Shown: piece by piece, positions 35,258 to 43,011 of the stretch
Layout: each line of letters opens with the position of its first letter
How positions within the stretch are numbered: position 1 is the stretch's first letter
DNA from: Planctomycetota bacterium
GTDB taxonomy: Bacteria; Planctomycetota; Planctomycetia; Planctomycetales; Planctomycetaceae
Assembly (NCBI GenBank): GCA_021781115.1
Contig: JAJXXL010000163.1
Span: 1-44,248, forward strand
DNA: 44,248 nt
Reading direction: 5' to 3'
Notes under the pieces: generated by a model
The model's database searches: none
Told to the model about the DNA's origin: nothing
Seen by the model: the letters and a program-made list of their open reading frames with translations, nothing else
Program-made: the position numbers and the translations under genes

Positions 35258-35794
35258 TTACCCCGCCTGGTTCGCGTCGCCCCAGGCGCTCATTGGCTTT
35301 TCCCACTCTTTGCGAACCTGGTGCAGGCCAACGCTGCACAGTTCGAACTCTTCGCTCAAACGTCGCAGCACGGGGGCTTCGTCGCGGTACGGTTCGTCGT
35401 CGAACGTGCTGGCAATGTAATACGAGCGTTTACCCTGTTCGAGATAGTCGAGCAGGTGGTCCTTCGTGTCGCCCGATTGTAAATGACGCAGCGCCTCGGG
35501 ATAAAGCCCGGTCCAGAACAACGTGAAATCGCCGATATGCCGGTAAAGCTCGCGACGTGGCTTGCCCTGCCGCTGCTGGGCCTCGAGCATCATCTCTGCG
35601 ACTTCCTCCAACTGCCGCCCCAATGTGTCACGAAAACGAAAGATGACGTCCGTTCGCACGAATCTGAGCAACATGGCTGCGATGTAGTCGGTCAGCGGGG
35701 GGTCGGCAATGCCCAAGTCGACCTGAAACGTGTGTTCGGTCAACGCGGCGAACAGTTGCTGCAGAGCCTCGGGCCCCTTGACGACGGCAACCAT
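35258..35794 (-). CDS. Hypothetical protein upstream of kbl
   Basis: 178 residues from the ATG at 35794, selected because AAAGGAG lies 9 bases upstream; the track start at 35881 adds a non-conserved basic leader. I do not recognise a family. The protein is soluble, mostly helical and charged, with stretches such as FRDTLGRQLEEVAEMMLEAQ, RRELYRHIGDFTLFWTGLYP and RRLSEEFELCSVGLHQVRKEW. There is no signal peptide or membrane helix. It is the first gene of a probable two-gene unit with kbl. A role linked to threonine/glycine metabolism is possible only from position. Confidence 0.7.
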   Translation of the reverse strand: MVAVVKGPEALQQLFAALTEHTFQVDLGIADPPLTDYIAAMLLRFVRTDVIFRFRDTLGRQLEEVAEMMLEAQQRQGKPRRELYRHIGDFTLFWTGLYPEALRHLQSGDTKDHLLDYLEQGKRSYYIASTFDDEPYRDEAPVLRRLSEEFELCSVGLHQVRKEWEKPMSAWGDANQAG

Positions 35795-36098
35795 GGTTAC
35801 GGCTCCTTTCACGCTCGGCGAGTGATTTCGCAGCGCGGGAAGCGGGCGTCGTGCGGCACGACTCGTCTCGCGCGCAGGCATTTCGTAAGGGCAATACCGC
35901 CCGGGTTTCGGTTTCGTCTCCCTGTGGTCGCGGGGCGTTCGTCACGTTGTCGCGCAAAAGTTTGCCCGAACCGGATATTGAACGAAATCGTTATAACCCG
36001 AGAGCCGACTTGAGAGAAAACGCGTGAATCTCCACCGCGAGCGTCGATTTCAGTCACCCGGTGGCTTCAGCTATCAATTTTAGGGGCCGTTTTTTGCG

Positions 36099-36128
36099 TT
36101 GGTCAACATGGATTTCATAACCTATTAT
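36099..36128 (+). promoter_or_regulatory. Likely promoter of the beta-CASP hydrolase gene
   Basis: TTGGTC (36099-36104) and TATTAT (36123-36128) are 18 bases apart inside one of the most AT-rich stretches of the window. A start near 36135 would give a leader of about 140 bases. The rest of the 35795-36275 interval holds no gene that I can support. Confidence 0.5.
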
Positions 36129-36211
36129 ATAGCAATGAGTTAATGTTTTCTTGTTTCAACACGCCCTGGCAGGATGTGATAAAAGAACAGTTTGCGTAAA
36201 ATTGCGACGGG

Positions 36212-36236
36212 TTGATCGGATAGGGTCGACGATCAA
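36212..36236. promoter_or_regulatory. Dyad symmetry in the leader of the beta-CASP hydrolase gene
   Basis: TTGATCG (36212-36218) and CGATCAA (36230-36236) are perfectly inverted with an 11-base spacer, 40 bases before the start codon. It could be an operator or a leader hairpin that affects translation. Confidence 0.35.
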
Positions 36237-36275
36237 ATCACGCAGCGGGCGAGTAACGTGGAGTGCGAATTCACG

Positions 36276-37670
36276 ATGAAAATCACGTTTTGCGGAGCCG
36301 CGGGGGAAGTAACCGGCAGCCAACATCTGCTGGAATGCGGGCGGCTGAAGATCCTGCTCGATTGCGGCTTGTTTCAGGGAAGTCGCGCTGAAGCATATTT
36401 TCGCAATCAGGGGTTTCGGTTCAACCCGGCGGATCTCGATGCGGTCATCCTTTCGCACGCGCATATCGACCATTGTGGGAATCTGCCCGGCTTATTCCGC
36501 AAGGGGTTTCGCGGCCCGATCTATTGCACTGCCCCCACGGCCGAAATCGCCGAAATCATGCTCGCCGACAGCCTGCGCATTCAGGCGGAAGACATGCGGT
36601 ACCTGACCCGCAAGCAGCCGCAGCATGCACCGAAACTGCCCGCGCTGTTCGATGAAGAGCATGTCAGACAAACGGCCCGGCTGATGGAGCCGGTGCGGTA
36701 CGGCAAATGGCACACGCCGTTTGCCGGGTTGCGATTTCGGCTGCGCGATGCGGGCCACATTTTGGGGTCGGCAATCAGCGAGCTCGAATTCGCCGAACGC
36801 GGCGAAACCCGCCGCGTCGTGTTTACGGGCGACCTGGGCCGGCGTGGCTTGCCGCTGTTGCGCGACCCCGAACTCGTCAACGGCTGCGACATTCTGATAA
36901 CCGAGTCGACCTACGGAAATCGGGTGCATGCGCCGCCGGGCGACCTGAAAGTCGAATTACTCAGGATTTTTCGTCGGGCCGCCGACATCGCAGGCAAAGT
37001 GATCATTCCTGCATTCAGCCTGGGCCGCACACAGCAAGTCGTGTTTTTCTTGAACGAACTGGCCAATGCGGGCGAACTGCCTGACATGCCAGTGTTCGTC
37101 GACAGCCCCCTTTCGAACCGCCTGACGACCGTCTATCGCCGCTACGCCGACCTGCTCAATGACACCGTGCGGCAAACGCTGCAGGCCGACGCCGACCCCT
37201 TCAATTTTCCGGCGCTGACCTATGTGACGACGCAACAGGAAAGCATGGCGCTAAACCATCGGCGGGGGCCACTGGCCGTGATCGCCGCCAGCGGCATGTG
37301 CGAAGGTGGGCGAGTGCTGCACCATTTGAAGCATTGTGCTTCGAACCCGAATAATGCGGTGGTCTTGATCGGGTTCCAGGCAGCAAACACGCTGGGGCGG
37401 CGGATCGCCGAACGGCAGCCCCGCCTGCGAATTTACGATCGCGAGTACCCGCTGCTGGCGCAGGTCGAAGTGTTGCACGGCTTGTCAGGCCACGCCGATG
37501 TGCACGACTTCAAATGGTGGTTTGAACACCTGGCTGCCCACACGGGCGTGGGGCAGGGGTTTCTGGTGCACGGCGAGCCCGCGGCGGCACAAGGGCTGGC
37601 GGGGCTGCTGGGTGATTATTGCGACACGCCCCCGATCATTCCGAAACGGGGCGAATCATTTCAGGTGTAG
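36276..37670 (+). CDS. Metallo-beta-lactamase / beta-CASP family RNA-processing-type hydrolase
   Basis: 464 residues from the ATG at 36276; the GTG 18 bases earlier is the track start. The metallo-beta-lactamase core has LSHAHIDHCGNLPGLFRKGF, the HxHxDH zinc motif, plus RDAGHILGSAISEL and VVFTGDLGRRGLPLL. The beta-CASP insert shows ITESTYGNR, IIPAFSLGRTQQVVFFL and VFVDSPLSNRLTTVY, and the C-terminal part has VIAASGMCEGGRVLHHL and LHGLSGHADVHDF. This is the COG1236 (YSH1-like) group, relatives of the cleavage-and-polyadenylation nuclease CPSF73 that exist widely in bacteria. The likely activity is RNA endo- or exonuclease, but bacterial members are mostly uncharacterised. It has its own promoter and stands alone. 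Confidence 0.9.
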   Translation: MKITFCGAAGEVTGSQHLLECGRLKILLDCGLFQGSRAEAYFRNQGFRFNPADLDAVILSHAHIDHCGNLPGLFRKGFRGPIYCTAPTAEIAEIMLADSLRIQAEDMRYLTRKQPQHAPKLPALFDEEHVRQTARLMEPVRYGKWHTPFAGLRFRLRDAGHILGSAISELEFAERGETRRVVFTGDLGRRGLPLLRDPELVNGCDILITESTYGNRVHAPPGDLKVELLRIFRRAADIAGKVIIPAFSLGRTQQVVFFLNELANAGELPDMPVFVDSPLSNRLTTVYRRYADLLNDTVRQTLQADADPFNFPALTYVTTQQESMALNHRRGPLAVIAASGMCEGGRVLHHLKHCASNPNNAVVLIGFQAANTLGRRIAERQPRLRIYDREYPLLAQVEVLHGLSGHADVHDFKWWFEHLAAHTGVGQGFLVHGEPAAAQGLAGLLGDYCDTPPIIPKRGESFQV

Positions 37671-37762
37671 CGCTGCGTCGAGCGCAGTTCGATCATTCAG
37701 CGAGCGGCATCAGGGCGTGCCGCCGTGGACGGTGACCTGTGGCGACCACGGCGCGGCGCGCG

Positions 37763-38506
37763 TTATTTCGCCGAAATCGCCTGGGCCAAGGGACGCAGAA
37801 CCTGGTCAATGACGTGCTGTTGCAGAAACCGTTCGTGGTGCTGGCGGAGCTGATTCAGGGTGTCTTCAAACGATGCGCCTGGTTCGAGGCTGCCATATTG
37901 CCGCACTGTGAAATACACGCTGATCTGGTCTTCTGGAAACTCGCCGCGCCGCACATGGTAGGCGTTTGTGCGGGTTTCGATCATCAACCGCGCCTGCTGG
38001 CGACAGGTTTCATCGAGACAGACCGTGAGCGCAGGTTCAAAATTGATGACGAGCGATCCGGGGATATCCAGCAATCCTTCAAACGCCGGGCCGGTGCCCA
38101 AGGCTTCGGCAACGAGGGCGTCGTGATTGCCCCGGTAGGCGTAATCGAACCCCATCATGAAGTCGAGCGCCTCGCAATCGAGCGGGCTGACCGACAGCAT
38201 ATAGGGGATCAGTTCGAGCACGAGCCGGTGCTGTTCGAGGGCGGCGGCAATACTGGGGGGGTTGACATACCCACTGCACACGCGGCGCGATTCAATCGTG
38301 ATCCAGCGGTAATGACCGGGTTCCTTGTCTTCTTCGAGCACGAAGTCGCCCGATTCGCGGGCATAAAAATTTCGCATCGTGGGGTACGTCTTTTGAACCC
38401 GCTCGAAGAAACCGAGCACCGTCTCTCGTGCCGCGGGCAGGGCCATTTCGGTGTTGAGGTTCATATTGACGTAAAAATCATCCGCGAGGGTGCTAAAGTC
38501 AATCAT
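37763..38506 (-). CDS. Hypothetical protein
   Basis: 247 residues. I do not recognise a family. The protein is soluble, without signal peptide or membrane helix. It has blocks that look well ordered: FFERVQKTYPTMRNFYARES, ESRRVCSGYVNPPSIAAALE, LSVSPLDCEALDFMMGFDYA, CLDETCRQQARLMIETRTNA and FTVRQYGSLEPGASFEDTLN. The coding frame is convincing because of its length and codon use, and the start ATG follows TTGATAG-like AT-rich sequence. It is convergent with the beta-CASP gene and divergent from ogt. No operon partner helps to define its role. Confidence 0.7.
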   Translation of the reverse strand: MIDFSTLADDFYVNMNLNTEMALPAARETVLGFFERVQKTYPTMRNFYARESGDFVLEEDKEPGHYRWITIESRRVCSGYVNPPSIAAALEQHRLVLELIPYMLSVSPLDCEALDFMMGFDYAYRGNHDALVAEALGTGPAFEGLLDIPGSLVINFEPALTVCLDETCRQQARLMIETRTNAYHVRRGEFPEDQISVYFTVRQYGSLEPGASFEDTLNQLRQHHERFLQQHVIDQVLRPLAQAISAK

Positions 38507-38774
38507 CTATTGATCCCTGCAAGGGGGCGCCAGTTTCGCGCTGTCGAAACCATGCCACCTGGCGATTCGCGGCACAGTGCAGCTTCGGGAACCTTGTCTG
38601 GATCGCCCATTATTGGCCGGTACGCCACGCTGCCAAGTTCACCCGACTGGTCCATTTGAGGTTGAGTGATGAATCGCGGCGTTCGGCAGACAACCGCATC
38701 AATTCAGTTTATCATGCACGACATCGCAGTGCGACCTTAAAGATTCATGCCTGCATTGTAAGGAGTCGCGAAAC

Positions 38775-39374
38775 ATGTTTCAAAGTGGCAAATCGTCGGG
38801 TTCGCTCAAATCCGCGAATTCCGCCGTTTGGGAAGCGTCGATTTTTCGCACCGACCTGGGGTGGATCGGCGTTGCCGGTCGCCAGGGTGTACTTTGCCGG
38901 CTGACATTGGGGCATGCGAACGAACACGCCGCCCGCCGCGCTTTGCACCTCGCGTACGCCGGAGAAATCCGCGACCGCCATTGGTCGCCCGACTTGCGCC
39001 AGCGGCTGGAAATTTATGCCAGCGGAGCGGTTGTCGACCTTTCCGATATTCCGCGGCACCTTGAGGCGCGGACGCCGTTTCAGGCCCGCGTGCTCGAATT
39101 AACGATCGCGGTGCCGTTCGGGGCGACCGTGACATACGGTGAGCTGGCCGAACAGGCCGGGTTTCCACGTGCGGCCCGCGCCGTGGGCACGGTGATGTCA
39201 TCGAATGTAATTCCGCTGGTCATTCCGTGTCACCGCGTGGTGGGTGCCCAAGGCGGCTTGGGTGGTTATTCGGCGCCGCAAGGGGTCAGGCTCAAACACC
39301 GCCTGCTGGCGCTGGAAGCGATGGCCGTTGGCAACCCGCTGCCGTCGCGCGCTGTGCGAATGGCGGCGCCGTGA
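38775..39374 (+). CDS. ogt: Methylated-DNA--protein-cysteine methyltransferase
   Basis: 199 residues, with a good ribosome-binding site AAGGAG before the ATG. The enzyme removes alkyl groups from O6-alkylguanine in DNA onto its own cysteine. The active-site motif IPCHRVVG is present, preceded by RAVGTVMSSNVIPLVIPC and followed by GGLGGYSAPQGVRLKHRLL. FQARVLELTIAVPFGATVTYGELA is the DNA-binding helical part. The N-terminal domain of about 90 residues is variable, as is usual. Its stop codon overlaps the GTG start of the next gene (GTGA), so translation of the C1-metabolism gene is coupled to this repair gene. Confidence 0.93.
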   Translation: MFQSGKSSGSLKSANSAVWEASIFRTDLGWIGVAGRQGVLCRLTLGHANEHAARRALHLAYAGEIRDRHWSPDLRQRLEIYASGAVVDLSDIPRHLEARTPFQARVLELTIAVPFGATVTYGELAEQAGFPRAARAVGTVMSSNVIPLVIPCHRVVGAQGGLGGYSAPQGVRLKHRLLALEAMAVGNPLPSRAVRMAAP

Positions 39375-41026
39375 GCCTGCTCAAAATCGCTGGCGGGCGG
39401 CTGTATGACCCGCGGAACGGCATCGACGGCGAAATTCGCGACGTCTGGATCGAAAAGGGTATCGTCGTGGCCCCGCCCGCGGCAGCGCGCCCACCCGACA
39501 GGGTTCTTGACGCCACAGGGTTGGTGGTCATGCCCGGTGGGGTCGACATGCATTGCCATATTGCCGGCCCCAAAGTCAATGTGGCCCGCAAGATCACGCC
39601 CGAAAGCAAACGGCTCGCCGCGAAAGTCCTGCGCACGCCGCAAACGCGATCGGGCACGCTGGGCAGCGTGCCCAGTACCTTTGCCACCGGGTACAAGTAT
39701 GCCGGCCTCGGTTATACGACCGCGTTCGACGCGGCGATTCCGCCGCTGGCCGCGCGTCATGCCCACGAAGAATTTCATGACACGCCGATCATTGACAAGG
39801 GCTTTCTGGTGCTCGTCGGCAACAATCATTATGTCATGGATCAGGTACGCGCCAAAGAGCCCGGGCGGCTGCGCGATTACCTCGGCTGGCTGATTGGCGC
39901 AACCGGCGGTTACGGTGCAAAAATCGTCAACCCCGGTGGTGTCGAAATCTGGAAATCGGGCCAGGGCGACGCCGCCGGCCTCGATTCCGTCGTCAGTCAT
40001 TTCGACGTGACCCCCCGCCAGATCATTACGCATGTGGCGCAGGCGGCGGTCGAGTTGGGGTTGCCGCACCCCGTGCATATTCATTGCAATAACCTGGGTT
40101 TGCCTGGCAACTGGAAAACGACGCTCGCGACGATGCAGGCGCTCGAGGGGCGGCGGGCGCATCTGACGCACATTCAATTTCACAGCTACGGTGGCGACCC
40201 CGACGATCAGGGCACGTTTCGCTCAGAGGCTGCGACGCTGGCCGAATACGTGAATGCCCACGACAATCTGACGGTCGATGTGGGGCAGGTGATGTTCGGC
40301 GATACAATTTCGATGACGGGCGATGGCCCGCTCGGTTACTTTTTACACAAGATTTACGGGGGCAAATGGTTTTCTTCAGACACCGAACAGGAAGCGGGCT
40401 GCGGCATTGTGCCCATCCGCTACCAGAACAAGAGCCACGTGCATGCCCTGCAGTGGGCGATCGGCCTCGAATGGTACCTGCTGATGCAAGACCCGTGGCG
40501 TGTGGCCATGAGCACCGATCACCCCAACGGCGCGTCTTTTCTGGCATATCCTGAAATCATCGCGCTGCTCATGCATCGTGACCGCCGCGAAGAAGCGCTC
40601 GCCCGCGTGCCGCCGCAGGTCCGCGATAACTGCGTCCTGGGCGACCTCGACCGTGAGTACACGCTGTACGAAATTGCCATTGTCACGCGTGCGGCACCGG
40701 CCCGCATGCTGGGCCTCGATCGCAAGGGGCACCTCGGCCCGGGCGCCGACGGCGACGTGACCATTTACACCCCGGGGCCAGACATTCAGCAGATGTTCGA
40801 ATTGCCCCGGTGCGTCATCCATCACGGAGAAATCGTGTTCGAGCAGGGCGAAATTCGCCAGGCGCCGACAGGCCGGCTGCTGCACGTGGCGCCGCAATTC
40901 GATCCCGCTTCCCTGCCCGACATCCGCCGCTGGTTCGAGCGGACCTACTCCATTTCGTTTGCCAACTATCCGGTCGACGACAGTTATTACGACGACCACG
41001 AAGTCATCGATTGCCACCGCCCTTGA
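39371..41026 (+). CDS. fhcA: Formylmethanofuran dehydrogenase subunit A homologue (formyltransferase/hydrolase complex FhcA)
   Basis: 551 residues from the GTG at 39371; the track start at 39227 lies inside ogt. This amidohydrolase-fold protein is the FwdA/FmdA homologue. In methanogens it acts in CO2 reduction; in methylotrophs and planctomycetes the FhcABCD complex hydrolyses formyl groups to formate in H4MPT/methylofuran-linked formaldehyde oxidation. Metal-site motifs are GGVDMHCHIAGPKVN (H61, H63), a candidate carboxylated lysine in GAKIVNPGGVEIWK (K184), HPVHIHCNNLG, HLTHIQFHSYGGD and MSTDHPNGASF. The length and order agree with FwdA. No fhcB, fhcC, fhcD or H4MPT genes are in the window, so the complex genes are dispersed. 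Confidence 0.92.
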   Translation: MSLLKIAGGRLYDPRNGIDGEIRDVWIEKGIVVAPPAAARPPDRVLDATGLVVMPGGVDMHCHIAGPKVNVARKITPESKRLAAKVLRTPQTRSGTLGSVPSTFATGYKYAGLGYTTAFDAAIPPLAARHAHEEFHDTPIIDKGFLVLVGNNHYVMDQVRAKEPGRLRDYLGWLIGATGGYGAKIVNPGGVEIWKSGQGDAAGLDSVVSHFDVTPRQIITHVAQAAVELGLPHPVHIHCNNLGLPGNWKTTLATMQALEGRRAHLTHIQFHSYGGDPDDQGTFRSEAATLAEYVNAHDNLTVDVGQVMFGDTISMTGDGPLGYFLHKIYGGKWFSSDTEQEAGCGIVPIRYQNKSHVHALQWAIGLEWYLLMQDPWRVAMSTDHPNGASFLAYPEIIALLMHRDRREEALARVPPQVRDNCVLGDLDREYTLYEIAIVTRAAPARMLGLDRKGHLGPGADGDVTIYTPGPDIQQMFELPRCVIHHGEIVFEQGEIRQAPTGRLLHVAPQFDPASLPDIRRWFERTYSISFANYPVDDSYYDDHEVIDCHRP

Positions 41027-41296
41027 CCGCGAGCGGTTCAATCAGCCGCGATGCGCTGCGCCGGACGGCCGTTGCTTGCAACCGGGCTGGTCGCTTTCGA
41101 ATTCGTAAGTTTTTGGTTGCCAAACCGGCCGGCGATTGTTAGAAGCATTGTTATTGCAACAACTTTCATCCCGCGAACTCATCAGCCGCTCGGCCTCGCG
41201 GGTTATTTTCGGGTAGCTTGCGCTGGTCGGCAGTCTCTCGACCTCTGGCCGGTTGGATTTTTTCCCTTTCGCTGATTGTTGCAAGAGGAGTCGGCC

Positions 41297-42292
41297 ATGC
41301 TCCGTCAGTTCAAGTTCGCGCTTCGCCGCGGGTTCACCCTGATCGAACTGCTCGTGGTCATTGCCATCATTGCCGTATTGGTGGCGCTGCTGTTGCCGGC
41401 GGTGCAGCAGGCCCGCGAGGCGGCCCGGCGGTCGCAATGTAAGAACAATCTGAAGCAAATCGGGCTGGCGCTGCACAACTATCATGGCAGCCTGAACGTG
41501 TTCCCGCCGGCGCTGATTGGCTCGGGGCGAATGCAGGCCCCCCCGCCCGGCTATGTCACGCAAAACACGACGGGGTGGGTGCTGCTGCTGCCGTACCTCG
41601 ACAACGCCCCAATGTACAACCAGTACAATTTTCTGGTTCCGTCGAGCGTTTCGAACCCCTATGGGCACCCCTACGCCGGCAATGTCAAGACTAGCAGTAC
41701 CAACCAGGCGATTTACTCGACGAAGCTCGACATTTTCAATTGCCCCAGCGACCCGGCCAATGAGCCGTTGTATGTCAATGCTCCGAACTCATCGGGCTTT
41801 TACGAAGCCAACAGCGTACGGAGAAGCAGTTACCTGTTTTCGGCGGGCGGGTTCGATGACTATTCATCGACATACCAGGCAAATATCTCGAATACACAAA
41901 ACCTGGGGGCGTTCGGCAACGACGGCGCCTGCCGGCTTGGCGACATTACCGACGGTTCGAGTAACACGATCCTGGTGGGCGAAAGCAAGCAAATCAAGGC
42001 GACGTCGGCGGCCTTTGGGCCCTATTGGGGCGCGGGCGTGCATACCTGCTGCCATGGCTATACGCCGCTCAATGACATTCGATTTACTGTCGACGGCAAC
42101 TTCAACACATGCCCAAAAAGCCCAGCGTATTTATGTCAGTACGCCTGGGGATTTGGCAGCTACCATTTTGGCGGCGGTCAATTCCTGATGGGCGATGGCA
42201 GCGTGCGATTCATCAGTGACAACGTCAACTACACTGCCATTTTCCAATGGCTCAATCGAATTCAGGACGGCAACGTCATCGGCAGCTACTGA
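41297..42292 (+). CDS. DUF1559 prepilin-like secreted protein
   Basis: 331 residues from the ATG at 41297, with GAGGAG seven bases upstream. The N terminus has a class III prepilin signal, RRGFTLIELLVVIAIIAVLV, cut after the glycine by prepilin peptidase. It continues with LLPAVQQAREAARRSQC and NNLKQIGLALHNYH, the signature of DUF1559 (SBP_bac_10), a family greatly expanded in planctomycetes. The C-terminal end GGQFLMGDGSVRFISDNVNY is also typical. Function is unknown; such proteins form pseudopilin-like surface or periplasmic structures. The next gene, a small lipoprotein with a regulatory-like domain, is its usual companion in this phylum. Confidence 0.95.
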   Translation: MLRQFKFALRRGFTLIELLVVIAIIAVLVALLLPAVQQAREAARRSQCKNNLKQIGLALHNYHGSLNVFPPALIGSGRMQAPPPGYVTQNTTGWVLLLPYLDNAPMYNQYNFLVPSSVSNPYGHPYAGNVKTSSTNQAIYSTKLDIFNCPSDPANEPLYVNAPNSSGFYEANSVRRSSYLFSAGGFDDYSSTYQANISNTQNLGAFGNDGACRLGDITDGSSNTILVGESKQIKATSAAFGPYWGAGVHTCCHGYTPLNDIRFTVDGNFNTCPKSPAYLCQYAWGFGSYHFGGGQFLMGDGSVRFISDNVNYTAIFQWLNRIQDGNVIGSY

Positions 42293-42414
42293 CGCCGCCC
42301 CGCACGCCGCGGCACGGGCCAGCTACCGACTGCGATAAAACGCCCTGCCGGCTTCGGCCAGGCATTCCGCTGGCCGCGACAGCACACCCGAATGTCAACC
42401 AGGACCGCGTGACC

Positions 42415-42888
42415 ATGAACTCTCGATTGTCGATAGACGCGACCGTGGCGGCGGTTTTGGCGATTTTCGCATTGGCAGGATGTGGCAATGGCGCCGCCGA
42501 CGCACCGAAGACTGTGCCCGTCACCGGTACGGTCACGTTGGCCGGTGCGCCGCTGGCCAACGCAACGATTCAGTTTACGCCAACCGACGCGACGAAAATG
42601 AATCCGTGCAGCGGTATCACGAATGCGCAGGGAAAATACGAACTGGTGCAATCGGTGAACAAGGGGGCCGTTCCTGGCCCGTACAAGGTCACGATCGAAT
42701 ACTACGCCAAACCCGATGGAACCGCCGCCGTGCTCGAAGACGGCATTGATATTGAACAATTAAAAAAACAGGGGCTGGTGCAGCAGGCGTTGCCTGCAAA
42801 ATACAGCGATTTGGAGCAGACAGAGCTCAAAGCCGACGTCAGCGACAAACGCGACCAGAAAATCGACTTTTCGCTGACGAAGGAGTAG
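42415..42888 (+). CDS. Carboxypeptidase-regulatory-like domain lipoprotein
   Basis: 157 residues from the ATG at 42415; the track adds 56 non-coding residues. A signal peptide ends in a lipobox ALAGCGNG, with lipidation at Cys23. The mature part VPVTGTVTLAGAPLANATIQF and GITNAQGKYEL is a beta-sandwich of the CarboxypepD_reg/transthyretin-like type, common in small planctomycete lipoproteins that follow DUF1559 genes. It probably sits on a membrane facing the periplasm or outside. The pairing with DUF1559 suggests the two form one export or surface unit. There is a 122-base gap, and no terminator is seen between them. Confidence 0.85.
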   Translation: MNSRLSIDATVAAVLAIFALAGCGNGAADAPKTVPVTGTVTLAGAPLANATIQFTPTDATKMNPCSGITNAQGKYELVQSVNKGAVPGPYKVTIEYYAKPDGTAAVLEDGIDIEQLKKQGLVQQALPAKYSDLEQTELKADVSDKRDQKIDFSLTKE

Positions 42889-43011
42889 TGCCGCCGCGAT
42901 GTCTACGCGGTATGGCAAACGCAGGTTTCGCCACGCGCCGCCTGAAAACATTCTTGTGAGGTATGCAGTCAAAGGCCGCGAGCGCTCAACGCCCCGCCGC
43001 ACCTCGTCGAC

